Notes: generated by a model not told the origin, from the sequence alone. 64,000 nucleotides of DNA from a bacterium (GCA_029561455.1 JAKQIY010000013.1:310001-374000); one strand, 5' to 3'. Counted from the first letter of the stretch, positions 45,974 to 55,993 are shown. Numbers and translations: made by a program.

Positions 45974-47596
45974 TTAATCTATCTCCCGGCAAATAAATTC
46001 TGCCGCTTTCATCCCATCGATGGCAGAACTGACAATGCCTCCGGCGTAGCCGGAACCTTCACCGGCAGGAAAAAGCCCGCCAATTCCCGGTGATTGCCCG
46101 TCTTCAGTATTCCTTACCATCCGCACCGGACTGGAACTGCGGGTTTCCACGCCATACAGCAGGGCATCCTCGATGGGTACGCCATTCAGTTCGCGCAGCA
46201 TTTTGGGAATGGCGCTGACCAGGGTTTGATTGATAAATTTCGGTAACAGTGTGTGAATATCTGCCGGAATTGAGTTTTGCCAGGATCTGGCTTGCGGTAA
46301 CGTCTTTGGTTTGGAACCTGCCAGAAAATCTGTCAAGCGCGAGGCCGGCAGATAATAATTGCTCCCGCCGGTTAGAAATGCTTTTCTTTCAATACCTGCT
46401 TGAAAGAGATGACCGGCCAGAACATGGTTTTGTGCGCCCGTATTTTCATTATAATCATCAGGAGTGACCGGCACTAAAAAGGCAGCATTGGCAAATAAAC
46501 CGGCCCGGCTTGAGAAACTCATCCCGTTCGTAGTCATTTCACCGTCCGACGAGGCGCAGGGTATAACCACGCCGCCCGGGCACATGCAAAAGCTGTAACA
46601 GGGTCGGGCTTCATTCTCACTCCGCCGGGTCAGCCGAAAACTGGCGGCTTCCAGGCGTGGATGGCCGGCATATTTGCCCCATTGTGCCCGGTCGACCTGT
46701 TCCTGGGGTATTTCCAGGCGCAAACCGACGGCAAATGGCTTGGGTTCCAGTGGCACATGGTTTTGCAGTAATATATGGTACATATCGCGGGCGCTGTGTC
46801 CGGTTGCCAATACACAGTGATTGACGGGTAAAAGCTCGCCATCATTTATATAAATACCGGCGATATGATTTTCAGTTACAAGCAATCCGGTGCACCGGGT
46901 ATTGAAACGAAATTCGCCGCCCAATGCCAGTATTCTGTTCCGTAATTCCGGGATAATTTTTAACAAACTGTCGCTGCCTATATGCGGTTCGGCGTCGATG
47001 AGAATATTTTCCGGGGCGCCGCATTCGACCAGATTTTCAAAAAGCCAGCGGATACGTGGTTTGTCCTTACTGCGGGCGGTCAGTTTACCGTCCGAAAACA
47101 GACCGGCGCCGCCTTCGCCATAAAGCACATTACTTTCGGGATTGAGGATACCGTGACCCCAAAATTGCTGTACATGCCCGGCGCGTTGTTCCACGACGGC
47201 CCCGCGTTCGATAACAATCGGTTTTAATCCCGATTTTGCCAGCGCCAGCGCCGCAAACAGGCCGGCCGGACCTGCGCCTATAACGACCGGGTTTTTAAAT
47301 TGTGTTGTTGCTTTGCGTACGGGGTATAAAGGTTTTGGCTGTTGTTCCGGGATGATTATTTGTACTTCATTTTCCGGGAAAGAGCGGGGCAGTGTGGATA
47401 AATTCACTGTGATATCTATGGTCAGAGAAAATAACGGACCTGCCTGACGCGGTCGAGCGTCAACCGAACGCCTGAGAATCGTTAACTCTGCCAACACGGT
47501 TTGTGCGCAATACAGTTTAGCCGCTGCCGCCGGTAATATATCGCTCTCCCGGTAATCGAGCGGCAGTAACAATTGATGTATACGGCATTTTAACAT
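45974..47596 (-). CDS. FAD-dependent dehydrogenase, COG2509 family
   Basis: The 540-residue flavoprotein has an N-terminal roughly 95-residue domain and then a FAD-binding Rossmann motif GAGPAG (107-112), followed by the family segments SNVLYGEGGAGLFSDGKLTARSKD and PGGVVIPCASS. The C-terminal region has FPAGEGSGYAGGIVSSA, typical of COG2509 (uncharacterised FAD dehydrogenases near tRNA- or quinone-related functions). The substrate is unknown. The sequence is complete and of normal length. It is convergent with sod and separated from it by a terminator. It is 21 bases downstream of the SGNH-like gene on the same strand and probably in its operon. Confidence 0.85.
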   Translation of the reverse strand: MLKCRIHQLLLPLDYRESDILPAAAAKLYCAQTVLAELTILRRSVDARPRQAGPLFSLTIDITVNLSTLPRSFPENEVQIIIPEQQPKPLYPVRKATTQFKNPVVIGAGPAGLFAALALAKSGLKPIVIERGAVVEQRAGHVQQFWGHGILNPESNVLYGEGGAGLFSDGKLTARSKDKPRIRWLFENLVECGAPENILIDAEPHIGSDSLLKIIPELRNRILALGGEFRFNTRCTGLLVTENHIAGIYINDGELLPVNHCVLATGHSARDMYHILLQNHVPLEPKPFAVGLRLEIPQEQVDRAQWGKYAGHPRLEAASFRLTRRSENEARPCYSFCMCPGGVVIPCASSDGEMTTNGMSFSSRAGLFANAAFLVPVTPDDYNENTGAQNHVLAGHLFQAGIERKAFLTGGSNYYLPASRLTDFLAGSKPKTLPQARSWQNSIPADIHTLLPKFINQTLVSAIPKMLRELNGVPIEDALLYGVETRSSSPVRMVRNTEDGQSPGIGGLFPAGEGSGYAGGIVSSAIDGMKAAEFICREID

Positions 47597-47617
47597 AGTG
47601 TTAGATTTTGGAAAAAA

Positions 47618-48676
47618 TTACCTGATGTTCAAAGCCGAATAAGCCTGAGCCAGTTCCACAGTGAACTGCCTGGCAGCCGTTCCAAACAGGTGATAATAAT
47701 CGGAAAAGCACGAATCGGCCGAATAATATGCGGGATTGCCGTTGGTTATATCGATAAAGGGAATGTTGTTATCGCGGCTAAATTTTTGCAGATCGGCCAG
47801 GTACTGTTGGTATTTATCCATCCCGTTCAATTCCGGTGCAAACCGGGTCGGGTGTTCGGGAACATTGACAAGGGTATAAGGAATTCCCGCTTCCCGGCAC
47901 CAGGTTACAATCTCCTGCATTGCCTGGAGATTATAGATATAGCTTTCGCCGCCGGGATCGTTGTGATAACGGTAATCACCTTTTAAATAGCCCAGTTTAA
48001 TCGCCTGATCTATTCTCATTGTCATAGGGCTCCAGCCGCGGCTGTCGATGGGGTGCTTGACCGGCCGGTTCATCGGCCAGCGGGGATAGCGCAGAAATTC
48101 AGTCAGTGAGCCGCTATAGTAAAACAATTTCACATGCTCAATCAAATATGCTTTGGTTTTGTAAAACCAGGTATCTTTTAGCCATACCGGTTCGAGCAGG
48201 CTGTTTTTGAACGGCTGGTAATTTTCTGCGGTAAACGGACTCTGTAATTCTTCATAGCGTATCGTTTGCACAATAGCTTTCGGCTGACATTTGGGTAGCC
48301 AGAAATGCTGAAAATAGAAACTCACCGGATCGGGATCCAGATCGGACAACCCGCCGCCAAAACTGTGAATCGTGTTGCCGGTAATACCGGTATATACACT
48401 GTCGAATAATATAGGGGAGATATTGGAACGCACAATCGAACTACCGATAAATAATATATCCGGTTGCTCGTATTTTTGCATAAACCGTTCCAGGGCAACA
48501 CGCCGCATTTCCACTTCCGAATCGTAATAGGGGATTGGCGAGGGAAGCAGATCGCGAACAGACTCAATATGGAGTAATAATTCAAAACCCAGGAGGATAA
48601 CCATCACCAGGAGTAAGGGTTTTATTAGTGGTTTTATCGTATAGTTTTTGGTTTGCATTTTCGTATGGTTTTTCAT
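47618..48676 (-). CDS. Membrane-anchored SGNH-hydrolase-like protein (AlgJ/DltD-type partner)
   Basis: The 352-residue protein has one N-terminal membrane helix (about 15-35) and a periplasmic SGNH-type fold. The nucleophile is in LFIGSSIVRS (about residue 78), and the C-terminal SDYYHLFGTAA gives the DxxH pair. It lies directly downstream of an MBOAT acyltransferase. From the alginate and teichoic-acid systems (AlgI-AlgJ/X, DltB-DltD), the MBOAT protein passes acetyl groups across the membrane and the SGNH partner transfers them to a polymer. The polymer acetylated here is unknown. Confidence 0.72.
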   Translation of the reverse strand: MKNHTKMQTKNYTIKPLIKPLLLVMVILLGFELLLHIESVRDLLPSPIPYYDSEVEMRRVALERFMQKYEQPDILFIGSSIVRSNISPILFDSVYTGITGNTIHSFGGGLSDLDPDPVSFYFQHFWLPKCQPKAIVQTIRYEELQSPFTAENYQPFKNSLLEPVWLKDTWFYKTKAYLIEHVKLFYYSGSLTEFLRYPRWPMNRPVKHPIDSRGWSPMTMRIDQAIKLGYLKGDYRYHNDPGGESYIYNLQAMQEIVTWCREAGIPYTLVNVPEHPTRFAPELNGMDKYQQYLADLQKFSRDNNIPFIDITNGNPAYYSADSCFSDYYHLFGTAARQFTVELAQAYSALNIR

Positions 48677-48785
48677 ATTTCTGCGCCCGCTTTTTTCAAA
48701 CGGACTGTTTAAGTATTATATCAGTTATCAAGTCCATGAACTGTTTGTAATTATTGATTTACCTGTTATTCATCAAACAGGCTTT

Positions 48786-50207
48786 TTAAAACTGAAAGTA
48801 AATAAATGGCGCGCGGTATCCACCGCAGATAAATAACAACAGCAGGGCTACGCATGCCAGTAATGCTTTCCAAATCCAGTTCAGTTTTAGTACCGCATAT
48901 TCATCATTTTTGATTGCCTGGGGTAGATCAATACTGAGAATTAAAAATGTTAAAAACAGCAACGGCAGCGCGGCCATGGGAATATCCCACTGTAACCTGG
49001 TCAGACCGGCAAGATATGCTTTGGTGGTGGCAACATCTTTGGAACGGAAGAACAGCCAGGTAAAGTTGGCCAGGCAAAGTGTAAATAATAAATTGACGCT
49101 ATATTTTATATAATACGCCCAATTTTTAGTCGCCGGTTTTTTATAGGGGATCAGATTACGGAAAAATTTATGCACCGCCAGATACAAGCCATGTAAAAAT
49201 CCCCAAAATACAAAATTCCAACTGGCGCCATGCCATAAACCGCCCAGCAGCATGGTTAACATGTTGTTCAAATAAGTTCTGGCTTTGCCTTTGCGGTTGC
49301 CGCCCAGAGCTATATACAGGTAATCGCGTAGCCATTGGGAGAGGGACATGTGCCAGCGGCGCCAGAAATCAGTCATATTCACAGCAAAGTAAGGATGGTG
49401 AAAATTTCGCATCAATTCAATACCGAGCAGATAAGAAGAACCCCGTGCTATATCGCTATAGCCGGCAAAGTCGCCGTATATTTGTAGACCATATAAAAAT
49501 AGTCCAATTATCAGTTGTTCGCCGCTGTAATTCGCCGGATTGTTAAAATAATTCTCTACAAGCGAACCGGCCGTATCGGCAATGACTACCTTGCGAACCA
49601 GGCCGACCAGGATCAGGTAGATCCCTTTATAAAAATGATCCTGGTTAACAACCCTCGGCTTTTCGAGTTGTGGCAACAGGTTGGCGGCTCTTTCAATGGG
49701 GCCGGCGACCAGTTGTGGAAAATAGGTAACAAACAGGGCAAAATTGATAAAATTTTTAGTTGGCTTTAAAGTGCCGCGATAAATATCAAAGGTGTAAGAT
49801 AAGGTCTGGAAGGTGTAAAATGAAATTCCCACCGGTAAAATAATATTGAGTATAGGCAGTGAAGTCGATAAACCAAATTTTGCCAGCATGACATCAGCGC
49901 TGCGCACAAAAAAGTCGTAATATTTAAAAAAACCTAATAAAGTAAGATTGGAAAACAAACTGAGCATCAAGCCCAGTTTGCGTTTCTCCGGCTTGCCGGT
50001 ATCGACACACCGTTGAATGTATAAACCCGCCCAGTAATCGATAATAGTTGATATTAATAATAAAGTTAAAAATCTTGGATCCCAGTAGCCATAAAAAAAA
50101 TAGCTTGCCGCCAGCAGCAACAGGTTTTGTTGTTTAAGATTAAACCTGTAATATAATAAAACAACCAGGGGGAGGAATATTGCAAAAGCCAGGGAATTAA
50201 AGGACAT
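48786..50207 (-). CDS. MBOAT-family O-acyltransferase (AlgI-like)
   Basis: The 473-residue membrane protein has about 10-12 helices. Conserved parts are PQLVAGPIERAANLLPQ, GDFAGYSDIARGSSYLLGI, the FWRRWHMSLSQWLRDYLYI motif and LGGLWHGASWNF with the catalytic histidine H326. This is a standard AlgI/DltB-type acyltransferase, transferring acetyl groups to a cell-surface polymer. The SGNH partner is 110 bases further along the same strand. They probably act on an exported glycan, possibly linked to the polysaccharide genes downstream of 52 kb. Confidence 0.93.
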   Translation of the reverse strand: MSFNSLAFAIFLPLVVLLYYRFNLKQQNLLLLAASYFFYGYWDPRFLTLLLISTIIDYWAGLYIQRCVDTGKPEKRKLGLMLSLFSNLTLLGFFKYYDFFVRSADVMLAKFGLSTSLPILNIILPVGISFYTFQTLSYTFDIYRGTLKPTKNFINFALFVTYFPQLVAGPIERAANLLPQLEKPRVVNQDHFYKGIYLILVGLVRKVVIADTAGSLVENYFNNPANYSGEQLIIGLFLYGLQIYGDFAGYSDIARGSSYLLGIELMRNFHHPYFAVNMTDFWRRWHMSLSQWLRDYLYIALGGNRKGKARTYLNNMLTMLLGGLWHGASWNFVFWGFLHGLYLAVHKFFRNLIPYKKPATKNWAYYIKYSVNLLFTLCLANFTWLFFRSKDVATTKAYLAGLTRLQWDIPMAALPLLFLTFLILSIDLPQAIKNDEYAVLKLNWIWKALLACVALLLLFICGGYRAPFIYFQF

Positions 50208-50322
50208 TTATCGTATCCATTAAGAATATTTATTTTATAAAATTTCCATGAATTTAATATATAGGGCAATGATAAACAAGGAAATTATTAATTTTTGCAA
50301 TTACCTGGTGACCAGATTTTAC

Positions 50323-50351
50323 TTGCTTATTTTGCTGCGGTTTTTTATAAT
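50323..50351 (+). promoter_or_regulatory. Sigma-70-type promoter for the FAH-family gene
   Basis: TTGCTT (50323-50328), a 17-base spacer and a perfect TATAAT (50346-50351) lie 127 bases before the start codon. The long leader shows no clear structure. The remainder of the 271-base divergent gap is AT-rich with nothing I recognise. Confidence 0.55.
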
Positions 50352-50478
50352 ACCTGCACGCATTTTGTATTGCTGAAATATGTTTTAACGAAATAATTTT
50401 TAGTCAAGTCGGGTTGAAATTTCCCCCGGCAGATTGCAAGACTTTAACAAAATTTGTATCAAGTAAAGGAGAGAGTGG

Positions 50479-51378
50479 ATGCGGGCTTTTTGTTATTCAA
50501 CCCTTAAAGGAGAACCCCGGGTTGGTATTGAAATGGACGGCAAAAAATATAACTTTACCTATATCTGGCAAATCTATAAAGAATTGAAAAGTTCACCGCA
50601 GACCCCTGATTATTATTTTTTACAGATCATGATCGAAATGGAAAATTTCTCCGCCAGTGTTTTTAATGATGTGCTGGGTGAAATCAAATCTTTCCGGTCG
50701 CTGGACGACCTGGTTATTACCGAAAAATTCCGTTATGAAGTCCCCATTTCCCGGCCCGGCAAAATAATCTGTCTTGGCCGCAATTACCGGGCGCATGCTG
50801 AGGAATGGAAATCGCAGGTGCCGGAAGTCCCAATGTTTTTCAGCAAACTGCCTTCAGCCTTGCTTCCCCATGAAGGTCATATCCGCATTCCCGATGGTAT
50901 TGGCCGGGTTGATCATGAAGTCGAACTGGCGGTAATAATCGGCAAACGGGGAGTGCGCGTCAGCGAAAGCAGCGCTATGGAACATGTGGCCGGATATACA
51001 ATTGTTAATGATGTAACCGCCAGGGCTATGCAGGGCGTTGCCATAAAAAATGGTCAGCCCTGGACTTTAAGCAAAAGTATGGATACTTTTTGTCCGATGG
51101 GTCCCTATCTAATCCCTGCCGATACGGTTCCCGATCCCCACAATTTACCCCTGGAACTGAGCGTGAACGGTGTAACCAAGCAAAAAGCCAATACACGGGA
51201 TATGGTTTTCAAAATTCCACAGCTTGTTGCTTACATTTCAAAGTATATTACCCTCGAAGTCGGCGATATTATCTGTACCGGTACTCCGGAAGGCACTCTA
51301 CCCATCGAGCCCGGTGATGTTATAACCGCACGGGTGGGTGATTTTGGCGAATTGCGTAACACTGTGATCAGAGGGTGA
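50479..51378 (+). CDS. Fumarylacetoacetate hydrolase (FAH) family protein
   Basis: The 299-residue enzyme is of the FAH/MhpD superfamily. A variable N-terminal region (1-95) precedes the fold with CLGRNYRAHAEE, FSKLPSALLPHEGHI and the metal-binding VDHEVELAVIIGKRG (two glutamates) with VNDVTARAMQ (aspartate). The C-terminal CTGTPEGTLPIEPGD also fits. Family reactions include acylpyruvate hydrolysis, oxaloacetate decarboxylation and tautomerisation; the substrate cannot be read. AAAGGAGAGAGTGG precedes the ATG. A nitrilase follows after 161 bases. Confidence 0.9.
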   Translation: MRAFCYSTLKGEPRVGIEMDGKKYNFTYIWQIYKELKSSPQTPDYYFLQIMIEMENFSASVFNDVLGEIKSFRSLDDLVITEKFRYEVPISRPGKIICLGRNYRAHAEEWKSQVPEVPMFFSKLPSALLPHEGHIRIPDGIGRVDHEVELAVIIGKRGVRVSESSAMEHVAGYTIVNDVTARAMQGVAIKNGQPWTLSKSMDTFCPMGPYLIPADTVPDPHNLPLELSVNGVTKQKANTRDMVFKIPQLVAYISKYITLEVGDIICTGTPEGTLPIEPGDVITARVGDFGELRNTVIRG

Positions 51379-51539
51379 TGATTAATATAATCAAGACTCT
51401 GCTCGTTATCACTGCTCACATCGTCAAAATTTTAATTAACGGCAATTATAATAATGGTATTGCTTTTTTAGTCTCGTACCGGTCAACAGGCTCTTTATAA
51501 GTCGCAACCCGACTAGAAGCTCAATGGTGATAAAAAAAC

Positions 51540-52355
51540 ATGAAGATCGCATTTGTACAAATGAACTGTCTTTTCGGCCAGGTCGACCGGAATATCAATC
51601 GCGCCCTGGAACTGCTAACCGGCGTTACCGCCGATCTGTATGTACTACCGGAATTATTCAATACCGGCTACCTGTTCAATGACCGCGCCGAAGCGTCCGG
51701 ATACGCTGAAATATGTCCGGGCGGTAAAACCTTTAACGCACTTGATGAATTTGCCAGTGTCCGCAAATGTTATCTGGTCGCCGGTTTTGTGGAAGAGGAT
51801 GGAGACAAAATTTATAATGCCTCTTTTATCACCGGCCCTGATGGATATATCGCCACTTATCGCAAAATACACCTGTTTAATGAGGAAAAGCTGTGGTTTG
51901 ATGCGGGCAACAAGCCATTTTTTGTTGTCAATGTCGGTTCAGTACGGGTTGGTTTGATGATCTGTTTTGACTGGATTTTTCCGGAGTCCATGCGCACATT
52001 GGCGCTCCTGGGCGCAGACCTGGTTTGCCATTCGGCGAACCTTGTGCTGCCGTTTTGCCAGAACGCCATGCTGACCCGCTGCCTGGAAAACAGCTTGTTT
52101 GCCATTACCGCCAACCGCACCGGTTGCGATGACCGCGGTAATAACCGCCAGCTTGCTTTTACCGGTATGAGTCAGATCACCGGACCGCGCGGCGAGCAAT
52201 TGTGCCGGGCAGACCGGGATAGTGATTGTGTACAGGTTGTCGATATTAATCCTTACCAGGCGCGTAATAAATTCCTGAATCAATATAATGATCTGCTGGC
52301 CGACCGCCGTCCGGATTTTTATAAACTTGTAAATGACCCACTTAACAGGAACTAA
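51540..52355 (+). CDS. Carbon-nitrogen hydrolase (nitrilase superfamily)
   Basis: The 271-residue enzyme has the Glu-Lys-Cys triad: E38 in LPELFN, K109 in YRKIHLF and C142 in MICFDWIFPE. The length and NxGVxIxxD-type ending fit the amidase/omega-amidase branch (hydrolysing small amides such as deaminated glutamine or N-carbamoyl compounds). The exact substrate is uncertain. A glycosylation cluster follows six bases later, but the link may be incidental. Confidence 0.88.
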   Translation: MKIAFVQMNCLFGQVDRNINRALELLTGVTADLYVLPELFNTGYLFNDRAEASGYAEICPGGKTFNALDEFASVRKCYLVAGFVEEDGDKIYNASFITGPDGYIATYRKIHLFNEEKLWFDAGNKPFFVVNVGSVRVGLMICFDWIFPESMRTLALLGADLVCHSANLVLPFCQNAMLTRCLENSLFAITANRTGCDDRGNNRQLAFTGMSQITGPRGEQLCRADRDSDCVQVVDINPYQARNKFLNQYNDLLADRRPDFYKLVNDPLNRN

Positions 52356-52361
52356 TAAAGT

Positions 52362-53858
52362 ATGTCAATATTTAACAGTTTAAAACGGCTGCTCAAACAC
52401 TCTGCTGTATATGGAATGGGTCATATTCTTAACCGCATGATCGTATTTCTTTTATTACCACTGCATACTAATGTTTTTAATGAAGCGGAAATGGGGGTGG
52501 CCGGAGTGATGTTTTCCTGGCTGGCTATATTTACCGTCGTATATACTTATGGACTGGATACGGCTTTTTTTCGTTTTTATATTCTCGAAGATAGCCCGGA
52601 AGGAAAAAAACGAGTCCTGTCCACCGCTTTTCTGACAATATTAGGCACCTCAGTACTTATTACCTGTGTTTTTTATTTACTAGCCAATCCATTGGTTTCG
52701 GTATTATTTGATCCGGCAACCCGCGCTCTCTCCATTGATTTGCCATATCTGATCAAGTTGCTATGCGCCATATTATTCTTTGACGCTCTGACTTTTATGC
52801 CGTTTCTGGCCATGCGGGCTGAGGAAAAGTCTGTTTTGTTCATTTTCTTCAAGTTTTTAAACGTGATCATTACTGTTGCTTTTAATGCCTTGTACATTCT
52901 GGTTCTTAAAAGCGGGATAGAAGGGATTTTTCTGGCCAACCTGTGGGCCTCTCTGTTAACTTTTGTATTGTTGCTGCCAATCATTGTCAAACGGTTTTCA
53001 TTGACATTTTCCAAATCCATCTTGAAGGAACTTTTGTGGTTTGGATTACCCTATTTGCCTTCAACATTATCCGTCTCGATTCTGGATACGATCGACCGGG
53101 TCTTCCTGGAGCGCCTGGCCGGCGTGGAACAGGTGGGTATTTATAGCCAGGGTGCCAAATTGGGAATGTTTATGGCTTTATTCGTTACCGCGTTTCGATT
53201 TGCCTGGCACCCCTATTTTTTATCCACTTCCAAATTAGAGAATGCAAAAATTATTTTTTCCAAAATATTTACTTATGTCATGCTGGCGTGTTTTTCTGTT
53301 TTCATCATATTATGTCTGTTCATCGACAATATTGTCCGCTTAAAGATCGGCGGTTTTACTATCCTGGGCCCTGATTTCTGGAGCGCTACGGTAGTGGTGC
53401 CGCCTATATTCCTGGCGTATATTTTTTATGCCGCTTATGTAAACTTTATCATCGGCATCTATCTGTACAAAAAAACCAAATATCTGCCTCTGATAACTCT
53501 TGCCGGTATGGTAGGAAACCTTGCCGCCCTGTACTTGCTCATTCCGGTTTTGGGTATACTGGGCGCGGGAATTGCGCGGGTAGTCGCCTATATTATTATG
53601 GCGGTTTACCTTTATGTAATTGCTAACAAACTTTATCCAATCAGGTATGAATGGGGAAGAGTGTTAAAAATGTCCGGGATCGTTTTAATCATTTTTCTGC
53701 TTGGTTTGCATCCCCTGGCTGGCAGGTATATACTGGTAAAATTTGCTCTCATGCTGGCTTTTCCGATCCTGTTATATGTTACCGGTTTTTTTGACAAGGC
53801 AGAATTAATGAAAATTAAACAACTGGCAACAAAATTACCAATTCCCGGAAGACGTTAA
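52362..53858 (+). CDS. Polysaccharide flippase (MATE/Wzx-like)
   Basis: The 498-residue membrane protein has 12-14 hydrophobic segments and the pattern of Wzx/oligosaccharide flippases: a first amphipathic segment followed by ILNRMIVFLLLPL, and DRVFLERLAGVEQVGIYS in the middle. It probably moves lipid-linked glycan units across the inner membrane. It is followed after one base by a methyltransferase, so it is in an operon with glycan-related genes. The start codon has little Shine-Dalgarno support (AATAAAGT), suggesting translation coupled to the nitrilase gene. Confidence 0.85.
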   Translation: MSIFNSLKRLLKHSAVYGMGHILNRMIVFLLLPLHTNVFNEAEMGVAGVMFSWLAIFTVVYTYGLDTAFFRFYILEDSPEGKKRVLSTAFLTILGTSVLITCVFYLLANPLVSVLFDPATRALSIDLPYLIKLLCAILFFDALTFMPFLAMRAEEKSVLFIFFKFLNVIITVAFNALYILVLKSGIEGIFLANLWASLLTFVLLLPIIVKRFSLTFSKSILKELLWFGLPYLPSTLSVSILDTIDRVFLERLAGVEQVGIYSQGAKLGMFMALFVTAFRFAWHPYFLSTSKLENAKIIFSKIFTYVMLACFSVFIILCLFIDNIVRLKIGGFTILGPDFWSATVVVPPIFLAYIFYAAYVNFIIGIYLYKKTKYLPLITLAGMVGNLAALYLLIPVLGILGAGIARVVAYIIMAVYLYVIANKLYPIRYEWGRVLKMSGIVLIIFLLGLHPLAGRYILVKFALMLAFPILLYVTGFFDKAELMKIKQLATKLPIPGRR

Positions 53859-53859
53859 C

Positions 53860-54669
53860 ATGAATGAAAAAGCGGCGTTAAAAAATTTTTATGAACAATG
53901 CGGTGAAAAATACCCGGAAGAAGAGTTGGTCTATAAAACCTTGCGCGGCCGGCTGCGCAAGAAATTTGTTATCGCATACCTGCAACGGATGCACGGTTCG
54001 CTATTGGAAATTGGTTGTAATCGCGGTATGTATTTGCAAAATTATCATGGCGGTGAACGGTTCGGTATTGATCTGAGTTTCAATGTATTGCGCCATGCCC
54101 ATACTGAAAACCCAATGTCTCTTGCCGTATCCGATGCGGAACGATTGTGTTTTCGCGGTGAAAGTTTTGATAATATCCTGTGCAGCGAAGTATTGGAACA
54201 TTGCCTGCATCCGCAGGATATTTTTAAAGAGATTGCAGCTGCTTTAAAACCCCAGGGCCATGCCTTGCTGACAACCCCCAATTATACCGGGGCCCGGCCT
54301 CAGTATATCGCAATGGATATACTAAATGATTATGCCATAGATTGCGAATGCGGCGATCATTATTTCCATACCGCCTATAAACCTGAAGAACTGGTTGTGT
54401 TTGCAAAAAATGCTGGCTTGACAGTCCTTGAAACCGGCACTTTTGAAAAAGATGTCAAGTATGCTACTAAAATTCCGGTTCTGTTTTTGTTGTTGGGCCG
54501 CTTGCTCAACCGGCCATTCCGTTCCCGTAAATTTGATGCTGCCAATGAAGCTTTTTTTCAGCATTTTTCCAATGCAATTTATAATGTCTGTCATTTCACC
54601 GGGCTGGACAAGTTATTGTTAAAACTGGTGCCGCTGGGAGTCCGCTCTTTTATCTATATGCAAAAATAA
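53860..54669 (+). CDS. SAM-dependent methyltransferase (class I)
   Basis: The 269-residue protein has a Rossmann-type methyltransferase core. Motif I is LLEIGCNRGMYLQ (about 46-58) with FGIDLS following, and post-motif segments are DAERLCFRGESFDNILCSEVLEH and PQGHALLTTPN. It is typical of methyltransferases acting on lipids or sugars within polysaccharide clusters. The substrate is unknown. It directly follows the flippase, so an exported glycan or its carrier is a good candidate. Confidence 0.85.
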   Translation: MNEKAALKNFYEQCGEKYPEEELVYKTLRGRLRKKFVIAYLQRMHGSLLEIGCNRGMYLQNYHGGERFGIDLSFNVLRHAHTENPMSLAVSDAERLCFRGESFDNILCSEVLEHCLHPQDIFKEIAAALKPQGHALLTTPNYTGARPQYIAMDILNDYAIDCECGDHYFHTAYKPEELVVFAKNAGLTVLETGTFEKDVKYATKIPVLFLLLGRLLNRPFRSRKFDAANEAFFQHFSNAIYNVCHFTGLDKLLLKLVPLGVRSFIYMQK

Positions 54670-54721
54670 ACCCGGTATCAAGTCAGAAATTTTACCTGGC
54701 GCCGGGCACAATTATTTATTC

Positions 54722-54750
54722 TTGATTTTTAATATTTATTGGAACATATT
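54722..54750 (+). promoter_or_regulatory. Possible promoter for dinB
   Basis: TTGATT (54722-54727), a 17-base spacer and CATATT (54745-54750) lie 50 bases before the chosen dinB start. The -10 box is imperfect. No LexA-type palindrome was recognised nearby. Confidence 0.3.
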
Positions 54751-54799
54751 ACAACAGTGGTATGCGGACTGATAATCATTTACCTGTTTGTACAATAAT

Positions 54800-55993
54800 A
54801 TGCAACAAATAATACTACATCTTGACATGGACGCTTTTTTTGCGGCTATCGAGCAGCATGATCACCCCGAATATCGCGGCAAGCCGGTGATCGTTGGCGC
54901 CGATCCCAAAGCCGGCAAAGGGCGGGGAGTTGTTTCAACTTGCAGCTATGAGGCCCGCAAATATGGTATTCATTCTGCAATGCCCATTTCTCATGCCTGG
55001 AAAAAATGTCCACAAGGGATATATGTATTCCCGCGCGGACAGCGATACGGCCAGGTTTCGCGCCAGATCATGAAAATTTTAAACGAATATTCACCGGATG
55101 TGGAACAACTCAGCATCGATGAAGCGTTCCTGGATATATCATCAACTTATAAATTCTATGGCACGCCGCGCCAAACCGGGGAAAAGATCAAAGCGCATAT
55201 CAAGGCTGAAACCTGTCTTACCGCATCGGTAGGAATTGCCCCTAGCAAATTTATTGCAAAAATAGCTTCTGATCTTGAAAAGCCCGACGGCCTGGTTATA
55301 GTGGAGCCTGATAATGTAATAGATTTTTTATCTCCCCTGGATATTTCCCGTATGTGGGGAGTTGGTGAAAAAACTCTGGTTCACATGAACAACCTGGGTA
55401 TTAAAACAATTGGCGATTTGGCCAGCCGCTCGGAAAAAGATGCCTGCGATTTGTTTGGCAAGTCCGGTTTGCATTTTTGGCAATTGGCGCGCGGTATAGA
55501 TAAACGCACTATTGGCGGTCATGTTGCCGCCAAATCGATTAGTAAAGAAATAACCTTTGAGACCGATAAAGACAGTGACCCGGAACTCATTAACATATTA
55601 TTATACTTGTGTAACGAATTGACGAGGGAGATGCGCAAAAAGACTTATAGAGGAAAATGTGTTACCCTCAAGATCAGATTAGCCGATTTTTCTACATTTA
55701 CCCGCTCGCGTAGTTTTACCGACTGGGTCAATTCCTCAACACAAATTTTTGCCCAGGTGCAGGAAATGTTCACACAATTTGACCGTAACCGGCAAAAGGT
55801 GAGACTGCTGGGAGTTTCCGTATCGAATCTTGAAAAGGGCGAGAGCCAGCTTGATTTATTCGCCCATGAAATACATCAACGGGATAAAATTGATGTTGTG
55901 TTGGACAAAATCCGGGAAAGATTTGGAGAAAAATCTATCACCCGCGCCAGTATACTGCAAACCGACTATGATTCGGACTGGATACGGGATTAA
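54800..55993 (+). CDS. dinB: DNA polymerase IV (Y-family)
   Basis: The 397-residue translesion polymerase has catalytic acids D9 (LHLDMDAFF) and D107-E108 (LSIDEAFLD), and a little-finger domain follows. Near the C-terminus is QLDLF, matching the sliding-clamp-binding pentapeptide QLxLF, although about 40 residues remain after it. I start at the ATG giving MQQIILHLDMD; an in-frame TTG 12 bases earlier is possible. No clear Shine-Dalgarno sequence is seen for either. It stands alone between the methyltransferase and the TPR gene. Confidence 0.93.
   Translation: MQQIILHLDMDAFFAAIEQHDHPEYRGKPVIVGADPKAGKGRGVVSTCSYEARKYGIHSAMPISHAWKKCPQGIYVFPRGQRYGQVSRQIMKILNEYSPDVEQLSIDEAFLDISSTYKFYGTPRQTGEKIKAHIKAETCLTASVGIAPSKFIAKIASDLEKPDGLVIVEPDNVIDFLSPLDISRMWGVGEKTLVHMNNLGIKTIGDLASRSEKDACDLFGKSGLHFWQLARGIDKRTIGGHVAAKSISKEITFETDKDSDPELINILLYLCNELTREMRKKTYRGKCVTLKIRLADFSTFTRSRSFTDWVNSSTQIFAQVQEMFTQFDRNRQKVRLLGVSVSNLEKGESQLDLFAHEIHQRDKIDVVLDKIRERFGEKSITRASILQTDYDSDWIRD

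Noticed and set aside
54670-54721. Terminator with CCCGG/CCGGG arms after the methyltransferase
   Set aside because: Only five base pairs, a large loop and no T-run.
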